Shown piece by piece: positions 56,382-64,000 of a DNA stretch of 64,000 nucleotides. The translations under genes were made by a program, and so were the position numbers. This DNA comes from Thalassotalea profundi (GTDB lineage Bacteria > Pseudomonadota > Gammaproteobacteria > Enterobacterales > Alteromonadaceae): the NCBI RefSeq assembly GCF_014653195.1, contig NZ_BNAH01000008.1, positions 124,001-188,000 on the forward strand. The letters run 5' to 3'. Numbering within the stretch: position 1 is the stretch's first letter; each line of letters starts with the position of its first letter. The notes beneath the pieces are model-generated. The model had not been told where the DNA came from and did not search any database. It worked only from the letters and a program-made list of their open reading frames with translations.

Positions 56382-59300
56382 ATGATTGAATCAATTATTA
56401 GATGGTCTATCGGCAATCGTTTCTTTGTTTTGTTGATTACCTTAATTATCGCGTTTGGTGGTTTGTATTCATTACAAAAAACGCCAGTAGATGCACTCCC
56501 CGATCTTTCTGATGTGCAGGTGATAATTAAGACGAGCTATCCGGGACAGGCACCACAAGTAGTGCAAGATCAAGTGACGTTTCCCCTTACTACAGCCATG
56601 TTGTCAGTACCGGGAGCGCAAACTGTTCGTGGTTACTCATTTTTTGGTGATTCCTACGTCTATATCATTTTTGATGATGATACTGATTTGTATTGGGCTA
56701 GAAGCAGAGTACTTGAATACTTAAGCCAAGTAGCATCAAGCCTGCCTGATTCGGCAAAACCACAATTAGGACCTGATGCGACAGGTGTGGGTTGGGTATA
56801 CATCTACGCTTTAACAGATAAGTCAGGAAACCATGATCTAAGCCAATTAAGAAGTATTCAAGACTGGTTTTTAAAGTATGAATTGCAAACTGTTCCGGGC
56901 GTGTCTGAGGTTTCCGCCGTTGGCGGTATGGTTAAGCAATATCAGGTACAAGTCGATCCCGACAAGCTCAGAGCTTATAACGTGCCGTTAAGTCATATCC
57001 AAATGGCACTTAAACGAGGCAATAAAGAAACGGGCGCATCTGTTGTGGAAATGGCGGAAGCTGAGTATATGGTTACTGCTACGGGGTATATTCAATCAGT
57101 TGGAGACATTGAGAAAATTCCACTTGGTATTAACGAACAAGGCACGCCATTGCGTATTGGTGATGTTGCTACCGTTAATTTAGGGCCTCAAATGCGCCGT
57201 GGTATCGCAGAGCTAAATGGTGAAGGAGAAGTTGTTGGTGGTGTTGTCGTTATGCGCTTTGGTGAAAACGCTCAACAAACCATAAACGGGGTAAAAGAAA
57301 AACTTGAATCGCTTAAATCTTCTCTACCAGAGGGGGTGGAGATTGTCCCTGTTTATGACAGATCGAAGTTAATAGATCGTGCTGTTGATAATCTTTGGAG
57401 CAAGTTGCTAGAGGAGCTTGCAGTCGTTGCTATTGTCTGTGTGGCTTTCCTATTTCATCTTCGCTCATCTATTGTGGCAGTTGTTACTCTGCCATTAGGT
57501 ATCTTGGTGTCGTTCATTATCATGTATATGCAAGGCATCAATGCCAACATTATGTCTTTAGGCGGTATCGCTATTGCGATTGGTGCGATGACTGATGGTG
57601 CAATAGTGATGATTGAAAATATGCACAAGCATATGGAGAAAACACCACTAACAGATGAAAATCGCTGGCAAATTGTTGCTAAGGCTTCGAGTGAAGTAGG
57701 CCCTGCACTATTTTTTAGCTTACTGATCATTACAGTCTCATTCTTACCTGTATTTATCTTGGAAGCGCAAGAAGGAAGAATGTTCTCTCCGCTCGCCTAT
57801 ACAAAAACCTATGCAATGGCGGCATCAGCAGGTTTGGCGATCACATTGGTGCCTGTTTTGATGGGCTACTTTATTCGAGGCAAAGTTGTTTCTGAAAAGA
57901 AAAACCCGTTAAACCGATTATTGATTGCTATCTACATGCCTGTTTTAAAGCAAGTCATGAAGTTTCCAAAATCGACAATAGTAGCAGCAATATTAGTGAC
58001 TATCGTTGGCTTTTGGCCTGTAGATAAAATTGGTAGTGAATTCATTCCGCCATTGGATGAAGGCGATCTCATGTATATGCCTACTACCTACCCCGGTATT
58101 TCAATTGGTAAAGCAAGGGAGATATTGCAGCAAACAGACAAGCTTATTCGCACTGTGCCAGAAGTTGAAACAGTGTTTGGTAAAGTAGGAAGAGCTGAAA
58201 CTGCAACCGATCCTGCACCTTTAACCATGATTGAAACCTTTATTCAGTTGAAGCCTCAAGAAGAGTGGCGTGAGGGAGTTACAACAGAATCGTTAAAAGC
58301 TGAGTTTGATAAATTGGTTAAGTTTCCGGGCTTAACGAATGCTTGGGTTATGCCAATCAAGACCCGAATCGACATGTTAGCAACAGGCATAAAAACGCCT
58401 GTGGGTATTAAAGTCGCCGGACCAGAGCTTGATGTGATTCAGGAAATCGGCCAACAAATAGAGCAAATTTTACCCGAAGTTACAGGCACAGCATCAGTTT
58501 ACTCAGAGCGAGTTGCAGGTGGACGATATATCAAGGTTGATATTTCACGCGATAAGGCAAGTCGCTTTGGGTTAAACATCGAAGATGTTCAACAAGTGGT
58601 TTCTACAGCTATTGGTGGTATGAACGTTACCCAAACGGTAGAAGGTCAAGAGCGTTACCCTGTTAACTTACGCTATCCGCAAGACTATCGAGACTCTCCT
58701 GAGCAGCTATCACGATTACCTGTTGTAACACCAAGTGGTCAACGCATTGCACTAGGTGATGTCGCAGATATTCGAGTTGAGAACGGTCCGCCGGGAATTA
58801 AGAGTGAAAATGCTCGTTTAAATGGCTGGACGTTTATCGATATAGACGGTGTTGACGTAGGTACTTATGTTGAAAGTGCAAAAATACACTTGGCTAATAA
58901 TCTAAAACTACCAGCAGGTTATTCAATTACTTGGGCTGGGCAATACGAATATATGGAAAGAGCGAAAGAAAAGCTCACCTATGTATTGCCTTTAACACTC
59001 GCCATTATTGTTATTCTACTTTACTTAAACTTCAGAGCGTTTAGTGAGGTGGCTATCATTATCGTTACCTTGCCGATGGCGATGATTGGTGGCTTATGGT
59101 TGATGTATCTGGAAGGGTTTAACTTCTCTGTGGCTGTTGGCGTGGGCTTTATTGCTCTAGCTGGGGTAGCGGTTGAGATTGGTGTGATAATGTTGGTCTA
59201 TCTCAATCAGGCACTTGCTGAGCTTAAGGAAAAAGCTGAAGAGCGAGCTGAACCTATCTCTGATGATGCATATCAAGATGCATTATTGCACGGTGCAGGC

Positions 59301-59546
59301 TTACGAGTTCGTCCAGTAATGATGACAGTTGCAACAATCATTATCGGCTTGATGCCCATTTTATATGGTACAGGAACAGGTTCGGAGATTATGAGTCGTA
59401 TTGCTGCACCTATGGTAGGCGGAATGACAAGTGCTGTGCTACTCACTCTTATTGTGCTCCCAGTAATTTACTCAATCGTTAAAAAGCCAGAATTAAACGC
59501 CTTTAACAAGGAGCTTTCTAAGGCGGAGCTAAAAAGTAATGCTTAG
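56382..59546 (+). CDS. cusA: CusA-like Cu(I)/Ag(I) RND pump
   Basis: 1054 residues, twelve membrane segments. CusA signature features are IRWSIGNRFFVLLITLIIAFGG, the DALPDLSDVQVI motif and INANIMSLGGIAIAIGAMTDGAIVMIEN. Methionines equivalent to the substrate-binding triad are in LMYMPTT, PLTMIETF and RIDMLATG. It exports Cu(I) or Ag(I) from periplasm or cytoplasm. Fifteen bases after cusB. Symbol by family. Confidence 0.94.
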   Translation: MIESIIRWSIGNRFFVLLITLIIAFGGLYSLQKTPVDALPDLSDVQVIIKTSYPGQAPQVVQDQVTFPLTTAMLSVPGAQTVRGYSFFGDSYVYIIFDDDTDLYWARSRVLEYLSQVASSLPDSAKPQLGPDATGVGWVYIYALTDKSGNHDLSQLRSIQDWFLKYELQTVPGVSEVSAVGGMVKQYQVQVDPDKLRAYNVPLSHIQMALKRGNKETGASVVEMAEAEYMVTATGYIQSVGDIEKIPLGINEQGTPLRIGDVATVNLGPQMRRGIAELNGEGEVVGGVVVMRFGENAQQTINGVKEKLESLKSSLPEGVEIVPVYDRSKLIDRAVDNLWSKLLEELAVVAIVCVAFLFHLRSSIVAVVTLPLGILVSFIIMYMQGINANIMSLGGIAIAIGAMTDGAIVMIENMHKHMEKTPLTDENRWQIVAKASSEVGPALFFSLLIITVSFLPVFILEAQEGRMFSPLAYTKTYAMAASAGLAITLVPVLMGYFIRGKVVSEKKNPLNRLLIAIYMPVLKQVMKFPKSTIVAAILVTIVGFWPVDKIGSEFIPPLDEGDLMYMPTTYPGISIGKAREILQQTDKLIRTVPEVETVFGKVGRAETATDPAPLTMIETFIQLKPQEEWREGVTTESLKAEFDKLVKFPGLTNAWVMPIKTRIDMLATGIKTPVGIKVAGPELDVIQEIGQQIEQILPEVTGTASVYSERVAGGRYIKVDISRDKASRFGLNIEDVQQVVSTAIGGMNVTQTVEGQERYPVNLRYPQDYRDSPEQLSRLPVVTPSGQRIALGDVADIRVENGPPGIKSENARLNGWTFIDIDGVDVGTYVESAKIHLANNLKLPAGYSITWAGQYEYMERAKEKLTYVLPLTLAIIVILLYLNFRAFSEVAIIIVTLPMAMIGGLWLMYLEGFNFSVAVGVGFIALAGVAVEIGVIMLVYLNQALAELKEKAEERAEPISDDAYQDALLHGAGLRVRPVMMTVATIIIGLMPILYGTGTGSEIMSRIAAPMVGGMTSAVLLTLIVLPVIYSIVKKPELNAFNKELSKAELKSNA

Positions 59547-59599
59547 CGAAGTTAAGAAACCATAAATAGCAATTTCAATAAACTAAAATAGAGGTAAAT

Positions 59600-59947
59600 A
59601 TGAAAAAACTAATTAAATTTTTAACCGTAATCAGTGTCGTTTTTAGTAGTGCGGTATTTGCGCATGTGCATCTTGAAAAAAGTGTGCCTGCTGATAATGC
59701 AATGCTAATGAATCCTCCAGAAGAATTAACTTTGATGTTCACCAAAGAGGTTCGTGTAGTCAAAATTACATTGAAAAATAAGCAAGGTAAAAAGGTTAAT
59801 TTTGGCTTTAAACCTACTAAAGAAGCCAGTGCTGAATTTACATGGAAACTACCTGAATTAGCTCCCGCAAACTATATCGTTGATGTGACCTTCCTAGGTA
59901 AAGACGGGCATAAAATGAAAGATAGCTTCGGCTTTATGGTTCACTAA
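59600..59947 (+). CDS. copC: CopC/YobA-like periplasmic copper-binding protein
   Basis: 115 residues with signal peptide (VFAHVHLE; mature His1 after Ala, the classic copper ligand at the N-terminus). CopC beta-sandwich motifs: HLEKSVPADNAMLMNPPEELTLMFTKEV and VDVTFLGKDGHKMKDSFGFMV. Fits one copper-site CopC. Precedes copD by 18 bases. Confidence 0.9.
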   Translation: MKKLIKFLTVISVVFSSAVFAHVHLEKSVPADNAMLMNPPEELTLMFTKEVRVVKITLKNKQGKKVNFGFKPTKEASAEFTWKLPELAPANYIVDVTFLGKDGHKMKDSFGFMVH

Positions 59948-59965
59948 GCACAAAGAGTAACAGCG

Positions 59966-60862
59966 ATGGAAATGTATATCTGGAATACAGTCATTGTACT
60001 GTCAAAAATTGTATTTTACGTTGGTTTTGCCTGCATTGCCGGATATACATTTTTCAGGCAAGTTTTTGAGCAAAGTGAGTCTCATAAAAATTTGGCAATT
60101 GCGAACCTAAAATGGATAAGAGGTTCAATAGTCACCGCTTTGATTGCAAATGCCATTTGGTTCTTCGCTAATACTGGTGCTATGGCAGAAGAAGGCATTC
60201 AAGGAGCTTTCGACCCTGATATCTTAGACATAATGTGGCACTCTTCTATCGGTGATGGAACTTTACTTAAAGGTCTTGGATTAGTTCTAGCGATATTCGC
60301 GATGACGTCACACATTAAATTCAAATCTGTTTCGCTGAGCAACAGCATAAAACAAAGCATTTTAGGACTTAGCCTTATAGTACTTTCCTACACCTTTAGC
60401 TTGTTCGGTCATGTATCTGAACTAGGAGTGTTCGAAAAAGTATTGCTGATGCTCCATGTGCTTGTTATGGCTTGGTGGTTCGGATCGTTGTTTCCGCTTA
60501 AACAAGCTTGCCATGAACAGGACTATGAGCAGCTCTACTCAGTGATGGACAAGTTTGGAAGGCAAGCAAGTATCGCGGTAAGCCTATTGTTGGTTGCTGG
60601 CCTTTGGTTAGCTTTTCAATTAGTCGGAACCTTAGCTGCACTGTTTAGTTCAAGTTACGGACAAACATTGTTGCTTAAATTAGCTCTTGTCGTTTCAATA
60701 TTGGGCATCGCAGCTAAGCATAAATTAAAACTCGTTCCACAACTTAAAAATAATGATGGTAGAGAAGCACTATCTAAATCTATTTCGATAGAAATGGTAG
60801 TAGCTTTTGCTATTTTATCTGTAACGGCTGGGCTTACTAGTGTTGTTGGCCCTGCAAATTAA
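59966..60862 (+). CDS. copD: CopD-family copper-resistance membrane protein
   Basis: 298 residues with about eight membrane helices. The conserved CopD region is LHVLVMAWWFGSLFPL (His near the centre) and KLALVVSILGIAAKHKLKLVP. Typical CopC-CopD pair that imports or handles periplasmic copper. Fifteen bases separate it from the SnoaL-like gene. Confidence 0.88.
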   Translation: MEMYIWNTVIVLSKIVFYVGFACIAGYTFFRQVFEQSESHKNLAIANLKWIRGSIVTALIANAIWFFANTGAMAEEGIQGAFDPDILDIMWHSSIGDGTLLKGLGLVLAIFAMTSHIKFKSVSLSNSIKQSILGLSLIVLSYTFSLFGHVSELGVFEKVLLMLHVLVMAWWFGSLFPLKQACHEQDYEQLYSVMDKFGRQASIAVSLLLVAGLWLAFQLVGTLAALFSSSYGQTLLLKLALVVSILGIAAKHKLKLVPQLKNNDGREALSKSISIEMVVAFAILSVTAGLTSVVGPAN

Positions 60863-60877
60863 AACTTAAAAGAGAAA

Positions 60878-61348
60878 ATGAAAATGAAAACAATAAATAT
60901 ATTACTCGTTTTATTAATGACGTTTAGTTTCGAAGCAAACGCTCATGGTGATAAGAACAAAGACAAAGGTTTGTTAAAAGGTATAGATACCCCTGCCGCA
61001 AAAGTTGTTTTGGCATTTCATCAAGCACTAGAAACTGGTAATAAAGAGCTAGCAAGAGCAAAGTTGGCTGATGATGTGACCATCTACGAGGGAGGTCGTG
61101 TTGAAAGAAGTGCGGATGAATATGCCCATCACCATATGCTGTCGGACATGAAATATCTCGCTTCTATGAAGAGCGAAACACTTGAACATCAAGTAACGAT
61201 TCTTGGAAATACCGCTATCTCTGCTTCGCGCAGTCATACTAAAGGTACTTACAAAGGTAAAGAGCGCGATTATCAAGGCATGGAAACGATGGTGCTGGAA
61301 AAACAAAACGGTGAATGGAAGATCAAGCACATTCATTGGTCACACTAG
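60878..61348 (+). CDS. Secreted SnoaL/DUF4440-like protein
   Basis: 156 residues, signal peptide (NAHGDKNKD follows), then NTF2-like fold typical of DUF4440: FHQALETGNKELARAKLADDVTIYEGG and GMETMVLEKQNGEWKIKHIHWSH. His-rich parts (AHHHMLS, HIHWSH) are compatible with metal binding. Last gene of the copper operon before the MerR-family regulator; the family occurs in copper clusters of marine bacteria, but its role is unknown. Confidence 0.82.
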   Translation: MKMKTINILLVLLMTFSFEANAHGDKNKDKGLLKGIDTPAAKVVLAFHQALETGNKELARAKLADDVTIYEGGRVERSADEYAHHHMLSDMKYLASMKSETLEHQVTILGNTAISASRSHTKGTYKGKERDYQGMETMVLEKQNGEWKIKHIHWSH

Positions 61349-61370
61349 CTCAAAAATTATTATATCAGGC

Positions 61371-61401
61371 TTGACCTGTGTCTTACACACAGGTCTAAAC
61401 T
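61371..61401 (+). promoter_or_regulatory. CueR-type promoter of the merR-copA operon
   Basis: -35 TTGACC (61371-61376), -10 TAAACT (61396-61401), exactly 19 bp apart. The spacer holds the dyad GACCTGTGT / ACACAGGTC, typical of MerR-family copper sensors. The regulator gene itself follows, so the sensor activates its own operon. Confidence 0.88.
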
Positions 61402-61438
61402 TAACTCAGTTAACCCATTTATTAAGTCAGGATAGTTT

Positions 61439-61867
61439 ATGAAAGTTACTGAATTAGCCAAAGAGTTTGGTACAACACCCGATACTGTCAGGTACTACAC
61501 TCGATTAAAATTACTCAATCCAACTAGGTCTGAAAACGGATATAAGTACTATCCCCCAATAGAAATCTCTAAACTGAAGTTTATTTTAAGTGCAAGACAA
61601 CTGGGATTTTCAGTGTCAGATATACAACACATTGTTGATGAGGCGAGTCTCGGAAAAGCTGCATGCCCTCTAGTTAGGTCTTTAATTAAGGAAAGGCTAG
61701 CTGAGACTGAAAAACAATTTCAGGCAATGTTAGCTTTGCGTAAAAACATGAAAGATGCGCTAGCACAGTGGGAAGTTAAGGAAGATAAAGCTCCAACATC
61801 CACTATGGTATGTCACCTCATAGACAGTTTTGAACCTACAGAAGAGAATGGCGGCTCCCATGAATAA
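61439..61867 (+). CDS. MerR-family metal-responsive regulator (copper-type)
   Basis: 142 residues: HTH KVTELAKEFGTTPDTVRYYTRLKLL, coiled coil, Cys76 and Cys125 as metal ligands (two-Cys site, as in monovalent sensors such as CueR but with longer spacing). Overlaps copA by eight bases (ATGAATAA). Downstream of the 19-bp promoter above. Probably activates copA, and perhaps the other copper genes, in response to Cu(I); the atypical Cys spacing makes the ligand uncertain. Confidence 0.88.
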   Translation: MKVTELAKEFGTTPDTVRYYTRLKLLNPTRSENGYKYYPPIEISKLKFILSARQLGFSVSDIQHIVDEASLGKAACPLVRSLIKERLAETEKQFQAMLALRKNMKDALAQWEVKEDKAPTSTMVCHLIDSFEPTEENGGSHE

Positions 61868-64000
61868 TATTAAACCTGATCATCACCTCATGATTGAAGG
61901 TGCTGGCTGCGCAAGTTGTGTAGGTAAAATTGAAGGTGCGCTGAAAGCAACCAATGGTGTAGTTAATGCTGAAATGAATTTTGCTGATAGGACTGTTCAA
62001 GTCACAGGAGCCGTGAAAACGGAAGAACTGATTAAAGCTGTTGAGTCAATCGGCTATAACGCTAAGCCAATCGATGATAGTTCAGCAATTGATACGTTTG
62101 ACGAGAAAGAGGCTGCTGATTGGGTATATTACAAAAATCTAATGCGCGATACTTTTATTGCCCTTTCACTCGGCGTTCCTTTAATGATCTACAGCATTGT
62201 AGTTGGAGAAATGACGGTTGAAACCAGCCTTGAGCGCATGTCTTGGCTGGTTGTAGGTATTTTAACTTTTGGTGTTATGTATTTTTCAGGTAAGCATTTC
62301 TATGTAGGCGCATGGAAGAGCTTTAAAAATCACTCCGCTAATATGGACACCCTAATAGCTTTGGGAACAGGTACAGCTTGGGTGTATTCAATGGTTGTTG
62401 TGTTTGCCCCAGATGCGGTGCCATTGATGGCTCGTCATGTTTATTTTGAAGCTACCGCCATGATCATTAGCTTAATTAATTTAGGTCTAGCATTAGAAAT
62501 AAAAGCCAGAGGAAAAACCTCTGAAGCCATCAAACGTCTAATCGGCTTGCAGGCTAAAACTGCAACTGTGATTCGTGACAACAAAGAGGTTCAGATTGGT
62601 ATTGAGCAGGTTTTACTGAATGATGTTGTGAAGGTAAAACCGGGCGAAAAAATTACCGTAGATGGTGTGGTATTGGAAGGCCACACCTCTATTGATGAGT
62701 CCATGCTTACGGGCGAACCTATGCCTGTTGAAAAAACTGAAGAAGATGAGGTTGTCGCTGGTACTTTGAACAAATCAGGCATGATTTTATTTAGAGCCAC
62801 ACGCGTAGGCAAAGACACGGCGCTTGCGCAAATCATCAATATGGTGAAACGAGCGCAAAATTCAAAACCACCGATTGGCCGCTTGGCCGATGTTATTTCA
62901 GCGTATTTCGTTCCTGTTGTCATGATCATCTCTATATTAAGTGCGCTAGCATGGCTTAACTTTGGTCCTGATCCTGCCATTGCTTTTGCCATCGTATCAG
63001 CAACTACCGTACTCATCATTGCCTGCCCGTGTGCTTTGGGCTTGGCAACGCCCATGTCTGTCATGGTAGGAGTAGGAAAAGCAGCAGAAGCCGGAGTGCT
63101 TATTCGAAACGGTGAAGCACTGCAAACCGCTTCTAAAATCACGGCCATGATTTTAGATAAAACGGGCACTATTACTGAAGGGGCACCTAAGGTAACAGAT
63201 ATTGTTTTAGCAAAAGCCACTGACGAGAAAGAAGTGTTACAGCTTGCTGCAAGTTTAGAAAGCGGCTCAGAGCACCCTTTAGCACAAGCGATTGTTGAAA
63301 GTGCGTTAGAACAGGATATTGAGTTACTAAAAATAGAATCGTTTAACGCCATTACGGGTTTTGGTGTAGAAGCAAACTGCAACAATAAAGCCCTGCTTTT
63401 CGGAAACGATAAACTAATGAAGTTAAAAGGTATTGACCTTACTGGCTTTGTTGAACAAGCGCAGTCTTTAGCAAAAGAAGCCAAAACACCTATGTACTTT
63501 GCTGTTAATGGCGAGCTGGCAGCAATTATTGCTGTTGCAGATCCCATTAAGTCAGACTCAATTTCCGCGATTAAACGGCTTCAGACCAATGGGATTCGCG
63601 TCATTATGTTAACGGGCGATAACAAGGAAACAGCCGCCGCTGTTGCCAAAAAAGCGGGTATTAGTGAGTTTTTTGCTGAAGTGCTGCCAGAAGACAAAGC
63701 CAACAAGGTTAAAGAGCTACAAGACAGCGGCGAAACTGTTGGTATGACAGGTGATGGCATTAACGATGCCCCTGCACTTGCCTTAGCCGATGTTGGTTTC
63801 GCCATAGGCACAGGGACTGATGTAGCAATCGAAAGTGCTGATATTACCCTGATGCGTGGCTCACTTCATGGCCTTGCTGATGCCATAGCGGTAAGCAAGG
63901 CCACTTTACGAAATATCAAACAAAACTTATTTGGCGCGTTTGTCTATAACGTAGCTGGGGTTCCTTTTGCTGCGGGGATTCTATACCCCTTCTTTGGCAT
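61860..64000 (+). CDS. copA: CopA, copper-translocating P-type ATPase (3' partial)
   Basis: Runs off the window; over 710 residues are visible. One N-terminal HMA domain with a variant metal site GAGCASCVGK (Cys17, Cys20), then the P1B membrane domain with CPC (Cys389-Pro-Cys391), phosphorylation site DKTGT (Asp433), SEHPLAQ in the nucleotide domain and GDGINDAP near the end. The ATG overlaps the regulator's stop. Exports Cu(I) or Ag(I). An antisense 318-codon frame at 62591-63547 is a shadow of this gene. Confidence 0.97.
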   Translation, partial: MNNIKPDHHLMIEGAGCASCVGKIEGALKATNGVVNAEMNFADRTVQVTGAVKTEELIKAVESIGYNAKPIDDSSAIDTFDEKEAADWVYYKNLMRDTFIALSLGVPLMIYSIVVGEMTVETSLERMSWLVVGILTFGVMYFSGKHFYVGAWKSFKNHSANMDTLIALGTGTAWVYSMVVVFAPDAVPLMARHVYFEATAMIISLINLGLALEIKARGKTSEAIKRLIGLQAKTATVIRDNKEVQIGIEQVLLNDVVKVKPGEKITVDGVVLEGHTSIDESMLTGEPMPVEKTEEDEVVAGTLNKSGMILFRATRVGKDTALAQIINMVKRAQNSKPPIGRLADVISAYFVPVVMIISILSALAWLNFGPDPAIAFAIVSATTVLIIACPCALGLATPMSVMVGVGKAAEAGVLIRNGEALQTASKITAMILDKTGTITEGAPKVTDIVLAKATDEKEVLQLAASLESGSEHPLAQAIVESALEQDIELLKIESFNAITGFGVEANCNNKALLFGNDKLMKLKGIDLTGFVEQAQSLAKEAKTPMYFAVNGELAAIIAVADPIKSDSISAIKRLQTNGIRVIMLTGDNKETAAAVAKKAGISEFFAEVLPEDKANKVKELQDSGETVGMTGDGINDAPALALADVGFAIGTGTDVAIESADITLMRGSLHGLADAIAVSKATLRNIKQNLFGAFVYNVAGVPFAAGILYPFFG

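Noticed and set aside
62591..63547. Long antisense frame of 318 codons opposite copA
   Set aside because: It is Ser/Ala/Thr-rich low-complexity text and lies wholly inside a copA reading frame with full conservation of CPC, DKTGT and GDGINDAP motifs, so it is a shadow.
1..64000. CRISPR array, tRNA or rRNA genes
   Set aside because: I saw no regularly spaced direct repeats of 20-40 bases, no cas-like proteins, and no cloverleaf or rRNA segments. A covariance search was not possible here.

Overview
The window comes from an AT-rich gammaproteobacterium, most likely Alteromonadales near Colwellia/Thalassotalea. The evidence is the set of close homologues of msrPQ, mutH, rppH (a MutH strategy implies Dam-directed repair), a GAF-containing ptsP and a Vibrio/Shewanella-type thyA, together with low GC and marine-type metal-resistance cassettes. 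The family assignment is inference from protein resemblance; no 16S gene is present.

Layout. 1-10.7 kb is ordinary chromosome: msrP (5' end outside the window), msrQ, two secreted amidohydrolase-like proteins, a hexose-6-phosphate mutarotase, mutH, rppH, ptsP, a TauE/SafE permease and the first two thirds of the host thyA. At about 10.73 kb the host thyA is cut. A block of five tightly coupled genes follows: a canonical tyrosine recombinase, two very large recombinase-fold proteins, a small HTH/coiled-coil protein, and a second complete thymidylate synthase of a different (E. coli-like) lineage. This matches the intA-tfp-intB-srap core of the strand-biased circularizing integrative elements (SEs) and is related in plan to Tn554 tnpABC. 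The element destroys thyA and resupplies it from its own recombinase operon. I could not find the 3' part of the host thyA, so the right end is undefined. 17.9-26.5 kb holds small unknown genes, a 1388-residue STAND-type NTPase with an N-terminal Cap4/DUF4297-like nuclease domain (probable antiphage protein) and a pair of paralogues.

26.5-42.3 kb is an envelope-remodelling region: an LTA-synthase-like sulfatase, a periplasmic binding protein, DgkA, two lipid A phosphoethanolamine transferases, an Omp85-family barrel, a PAP2 phosphatase and an OmpR-type two-component system in an operon with a DUF5916 outer-membrane protein. Four intergenic sites with the same hexamer-N5-CTTAAG architecture lie ahead of the four transcription units, so this looks like one PmrA-like regulon. 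A small mercury cassette (merR, merC, GDCCVxC protein) and a frameshifted DUF3108 gene sit between its parts.

42.8-64 kb is a metal-resistance island: a CzcCBA-like RND pump, a CopL-like peptide, a CadR/PbrR-type regulator divergent from a CDF-transglutaminase-CDF operon, a second CopL-like peptide with DUF411, CusCBA (CusB carries two CusF domains), CopC, CopD, a SnoaL-like protein, then a MerR-family regulator overlapping the copper ATPase copA, which runs off the window. Three MerR-type promoters with 19-20 bp spacers and dyads can be read directly.
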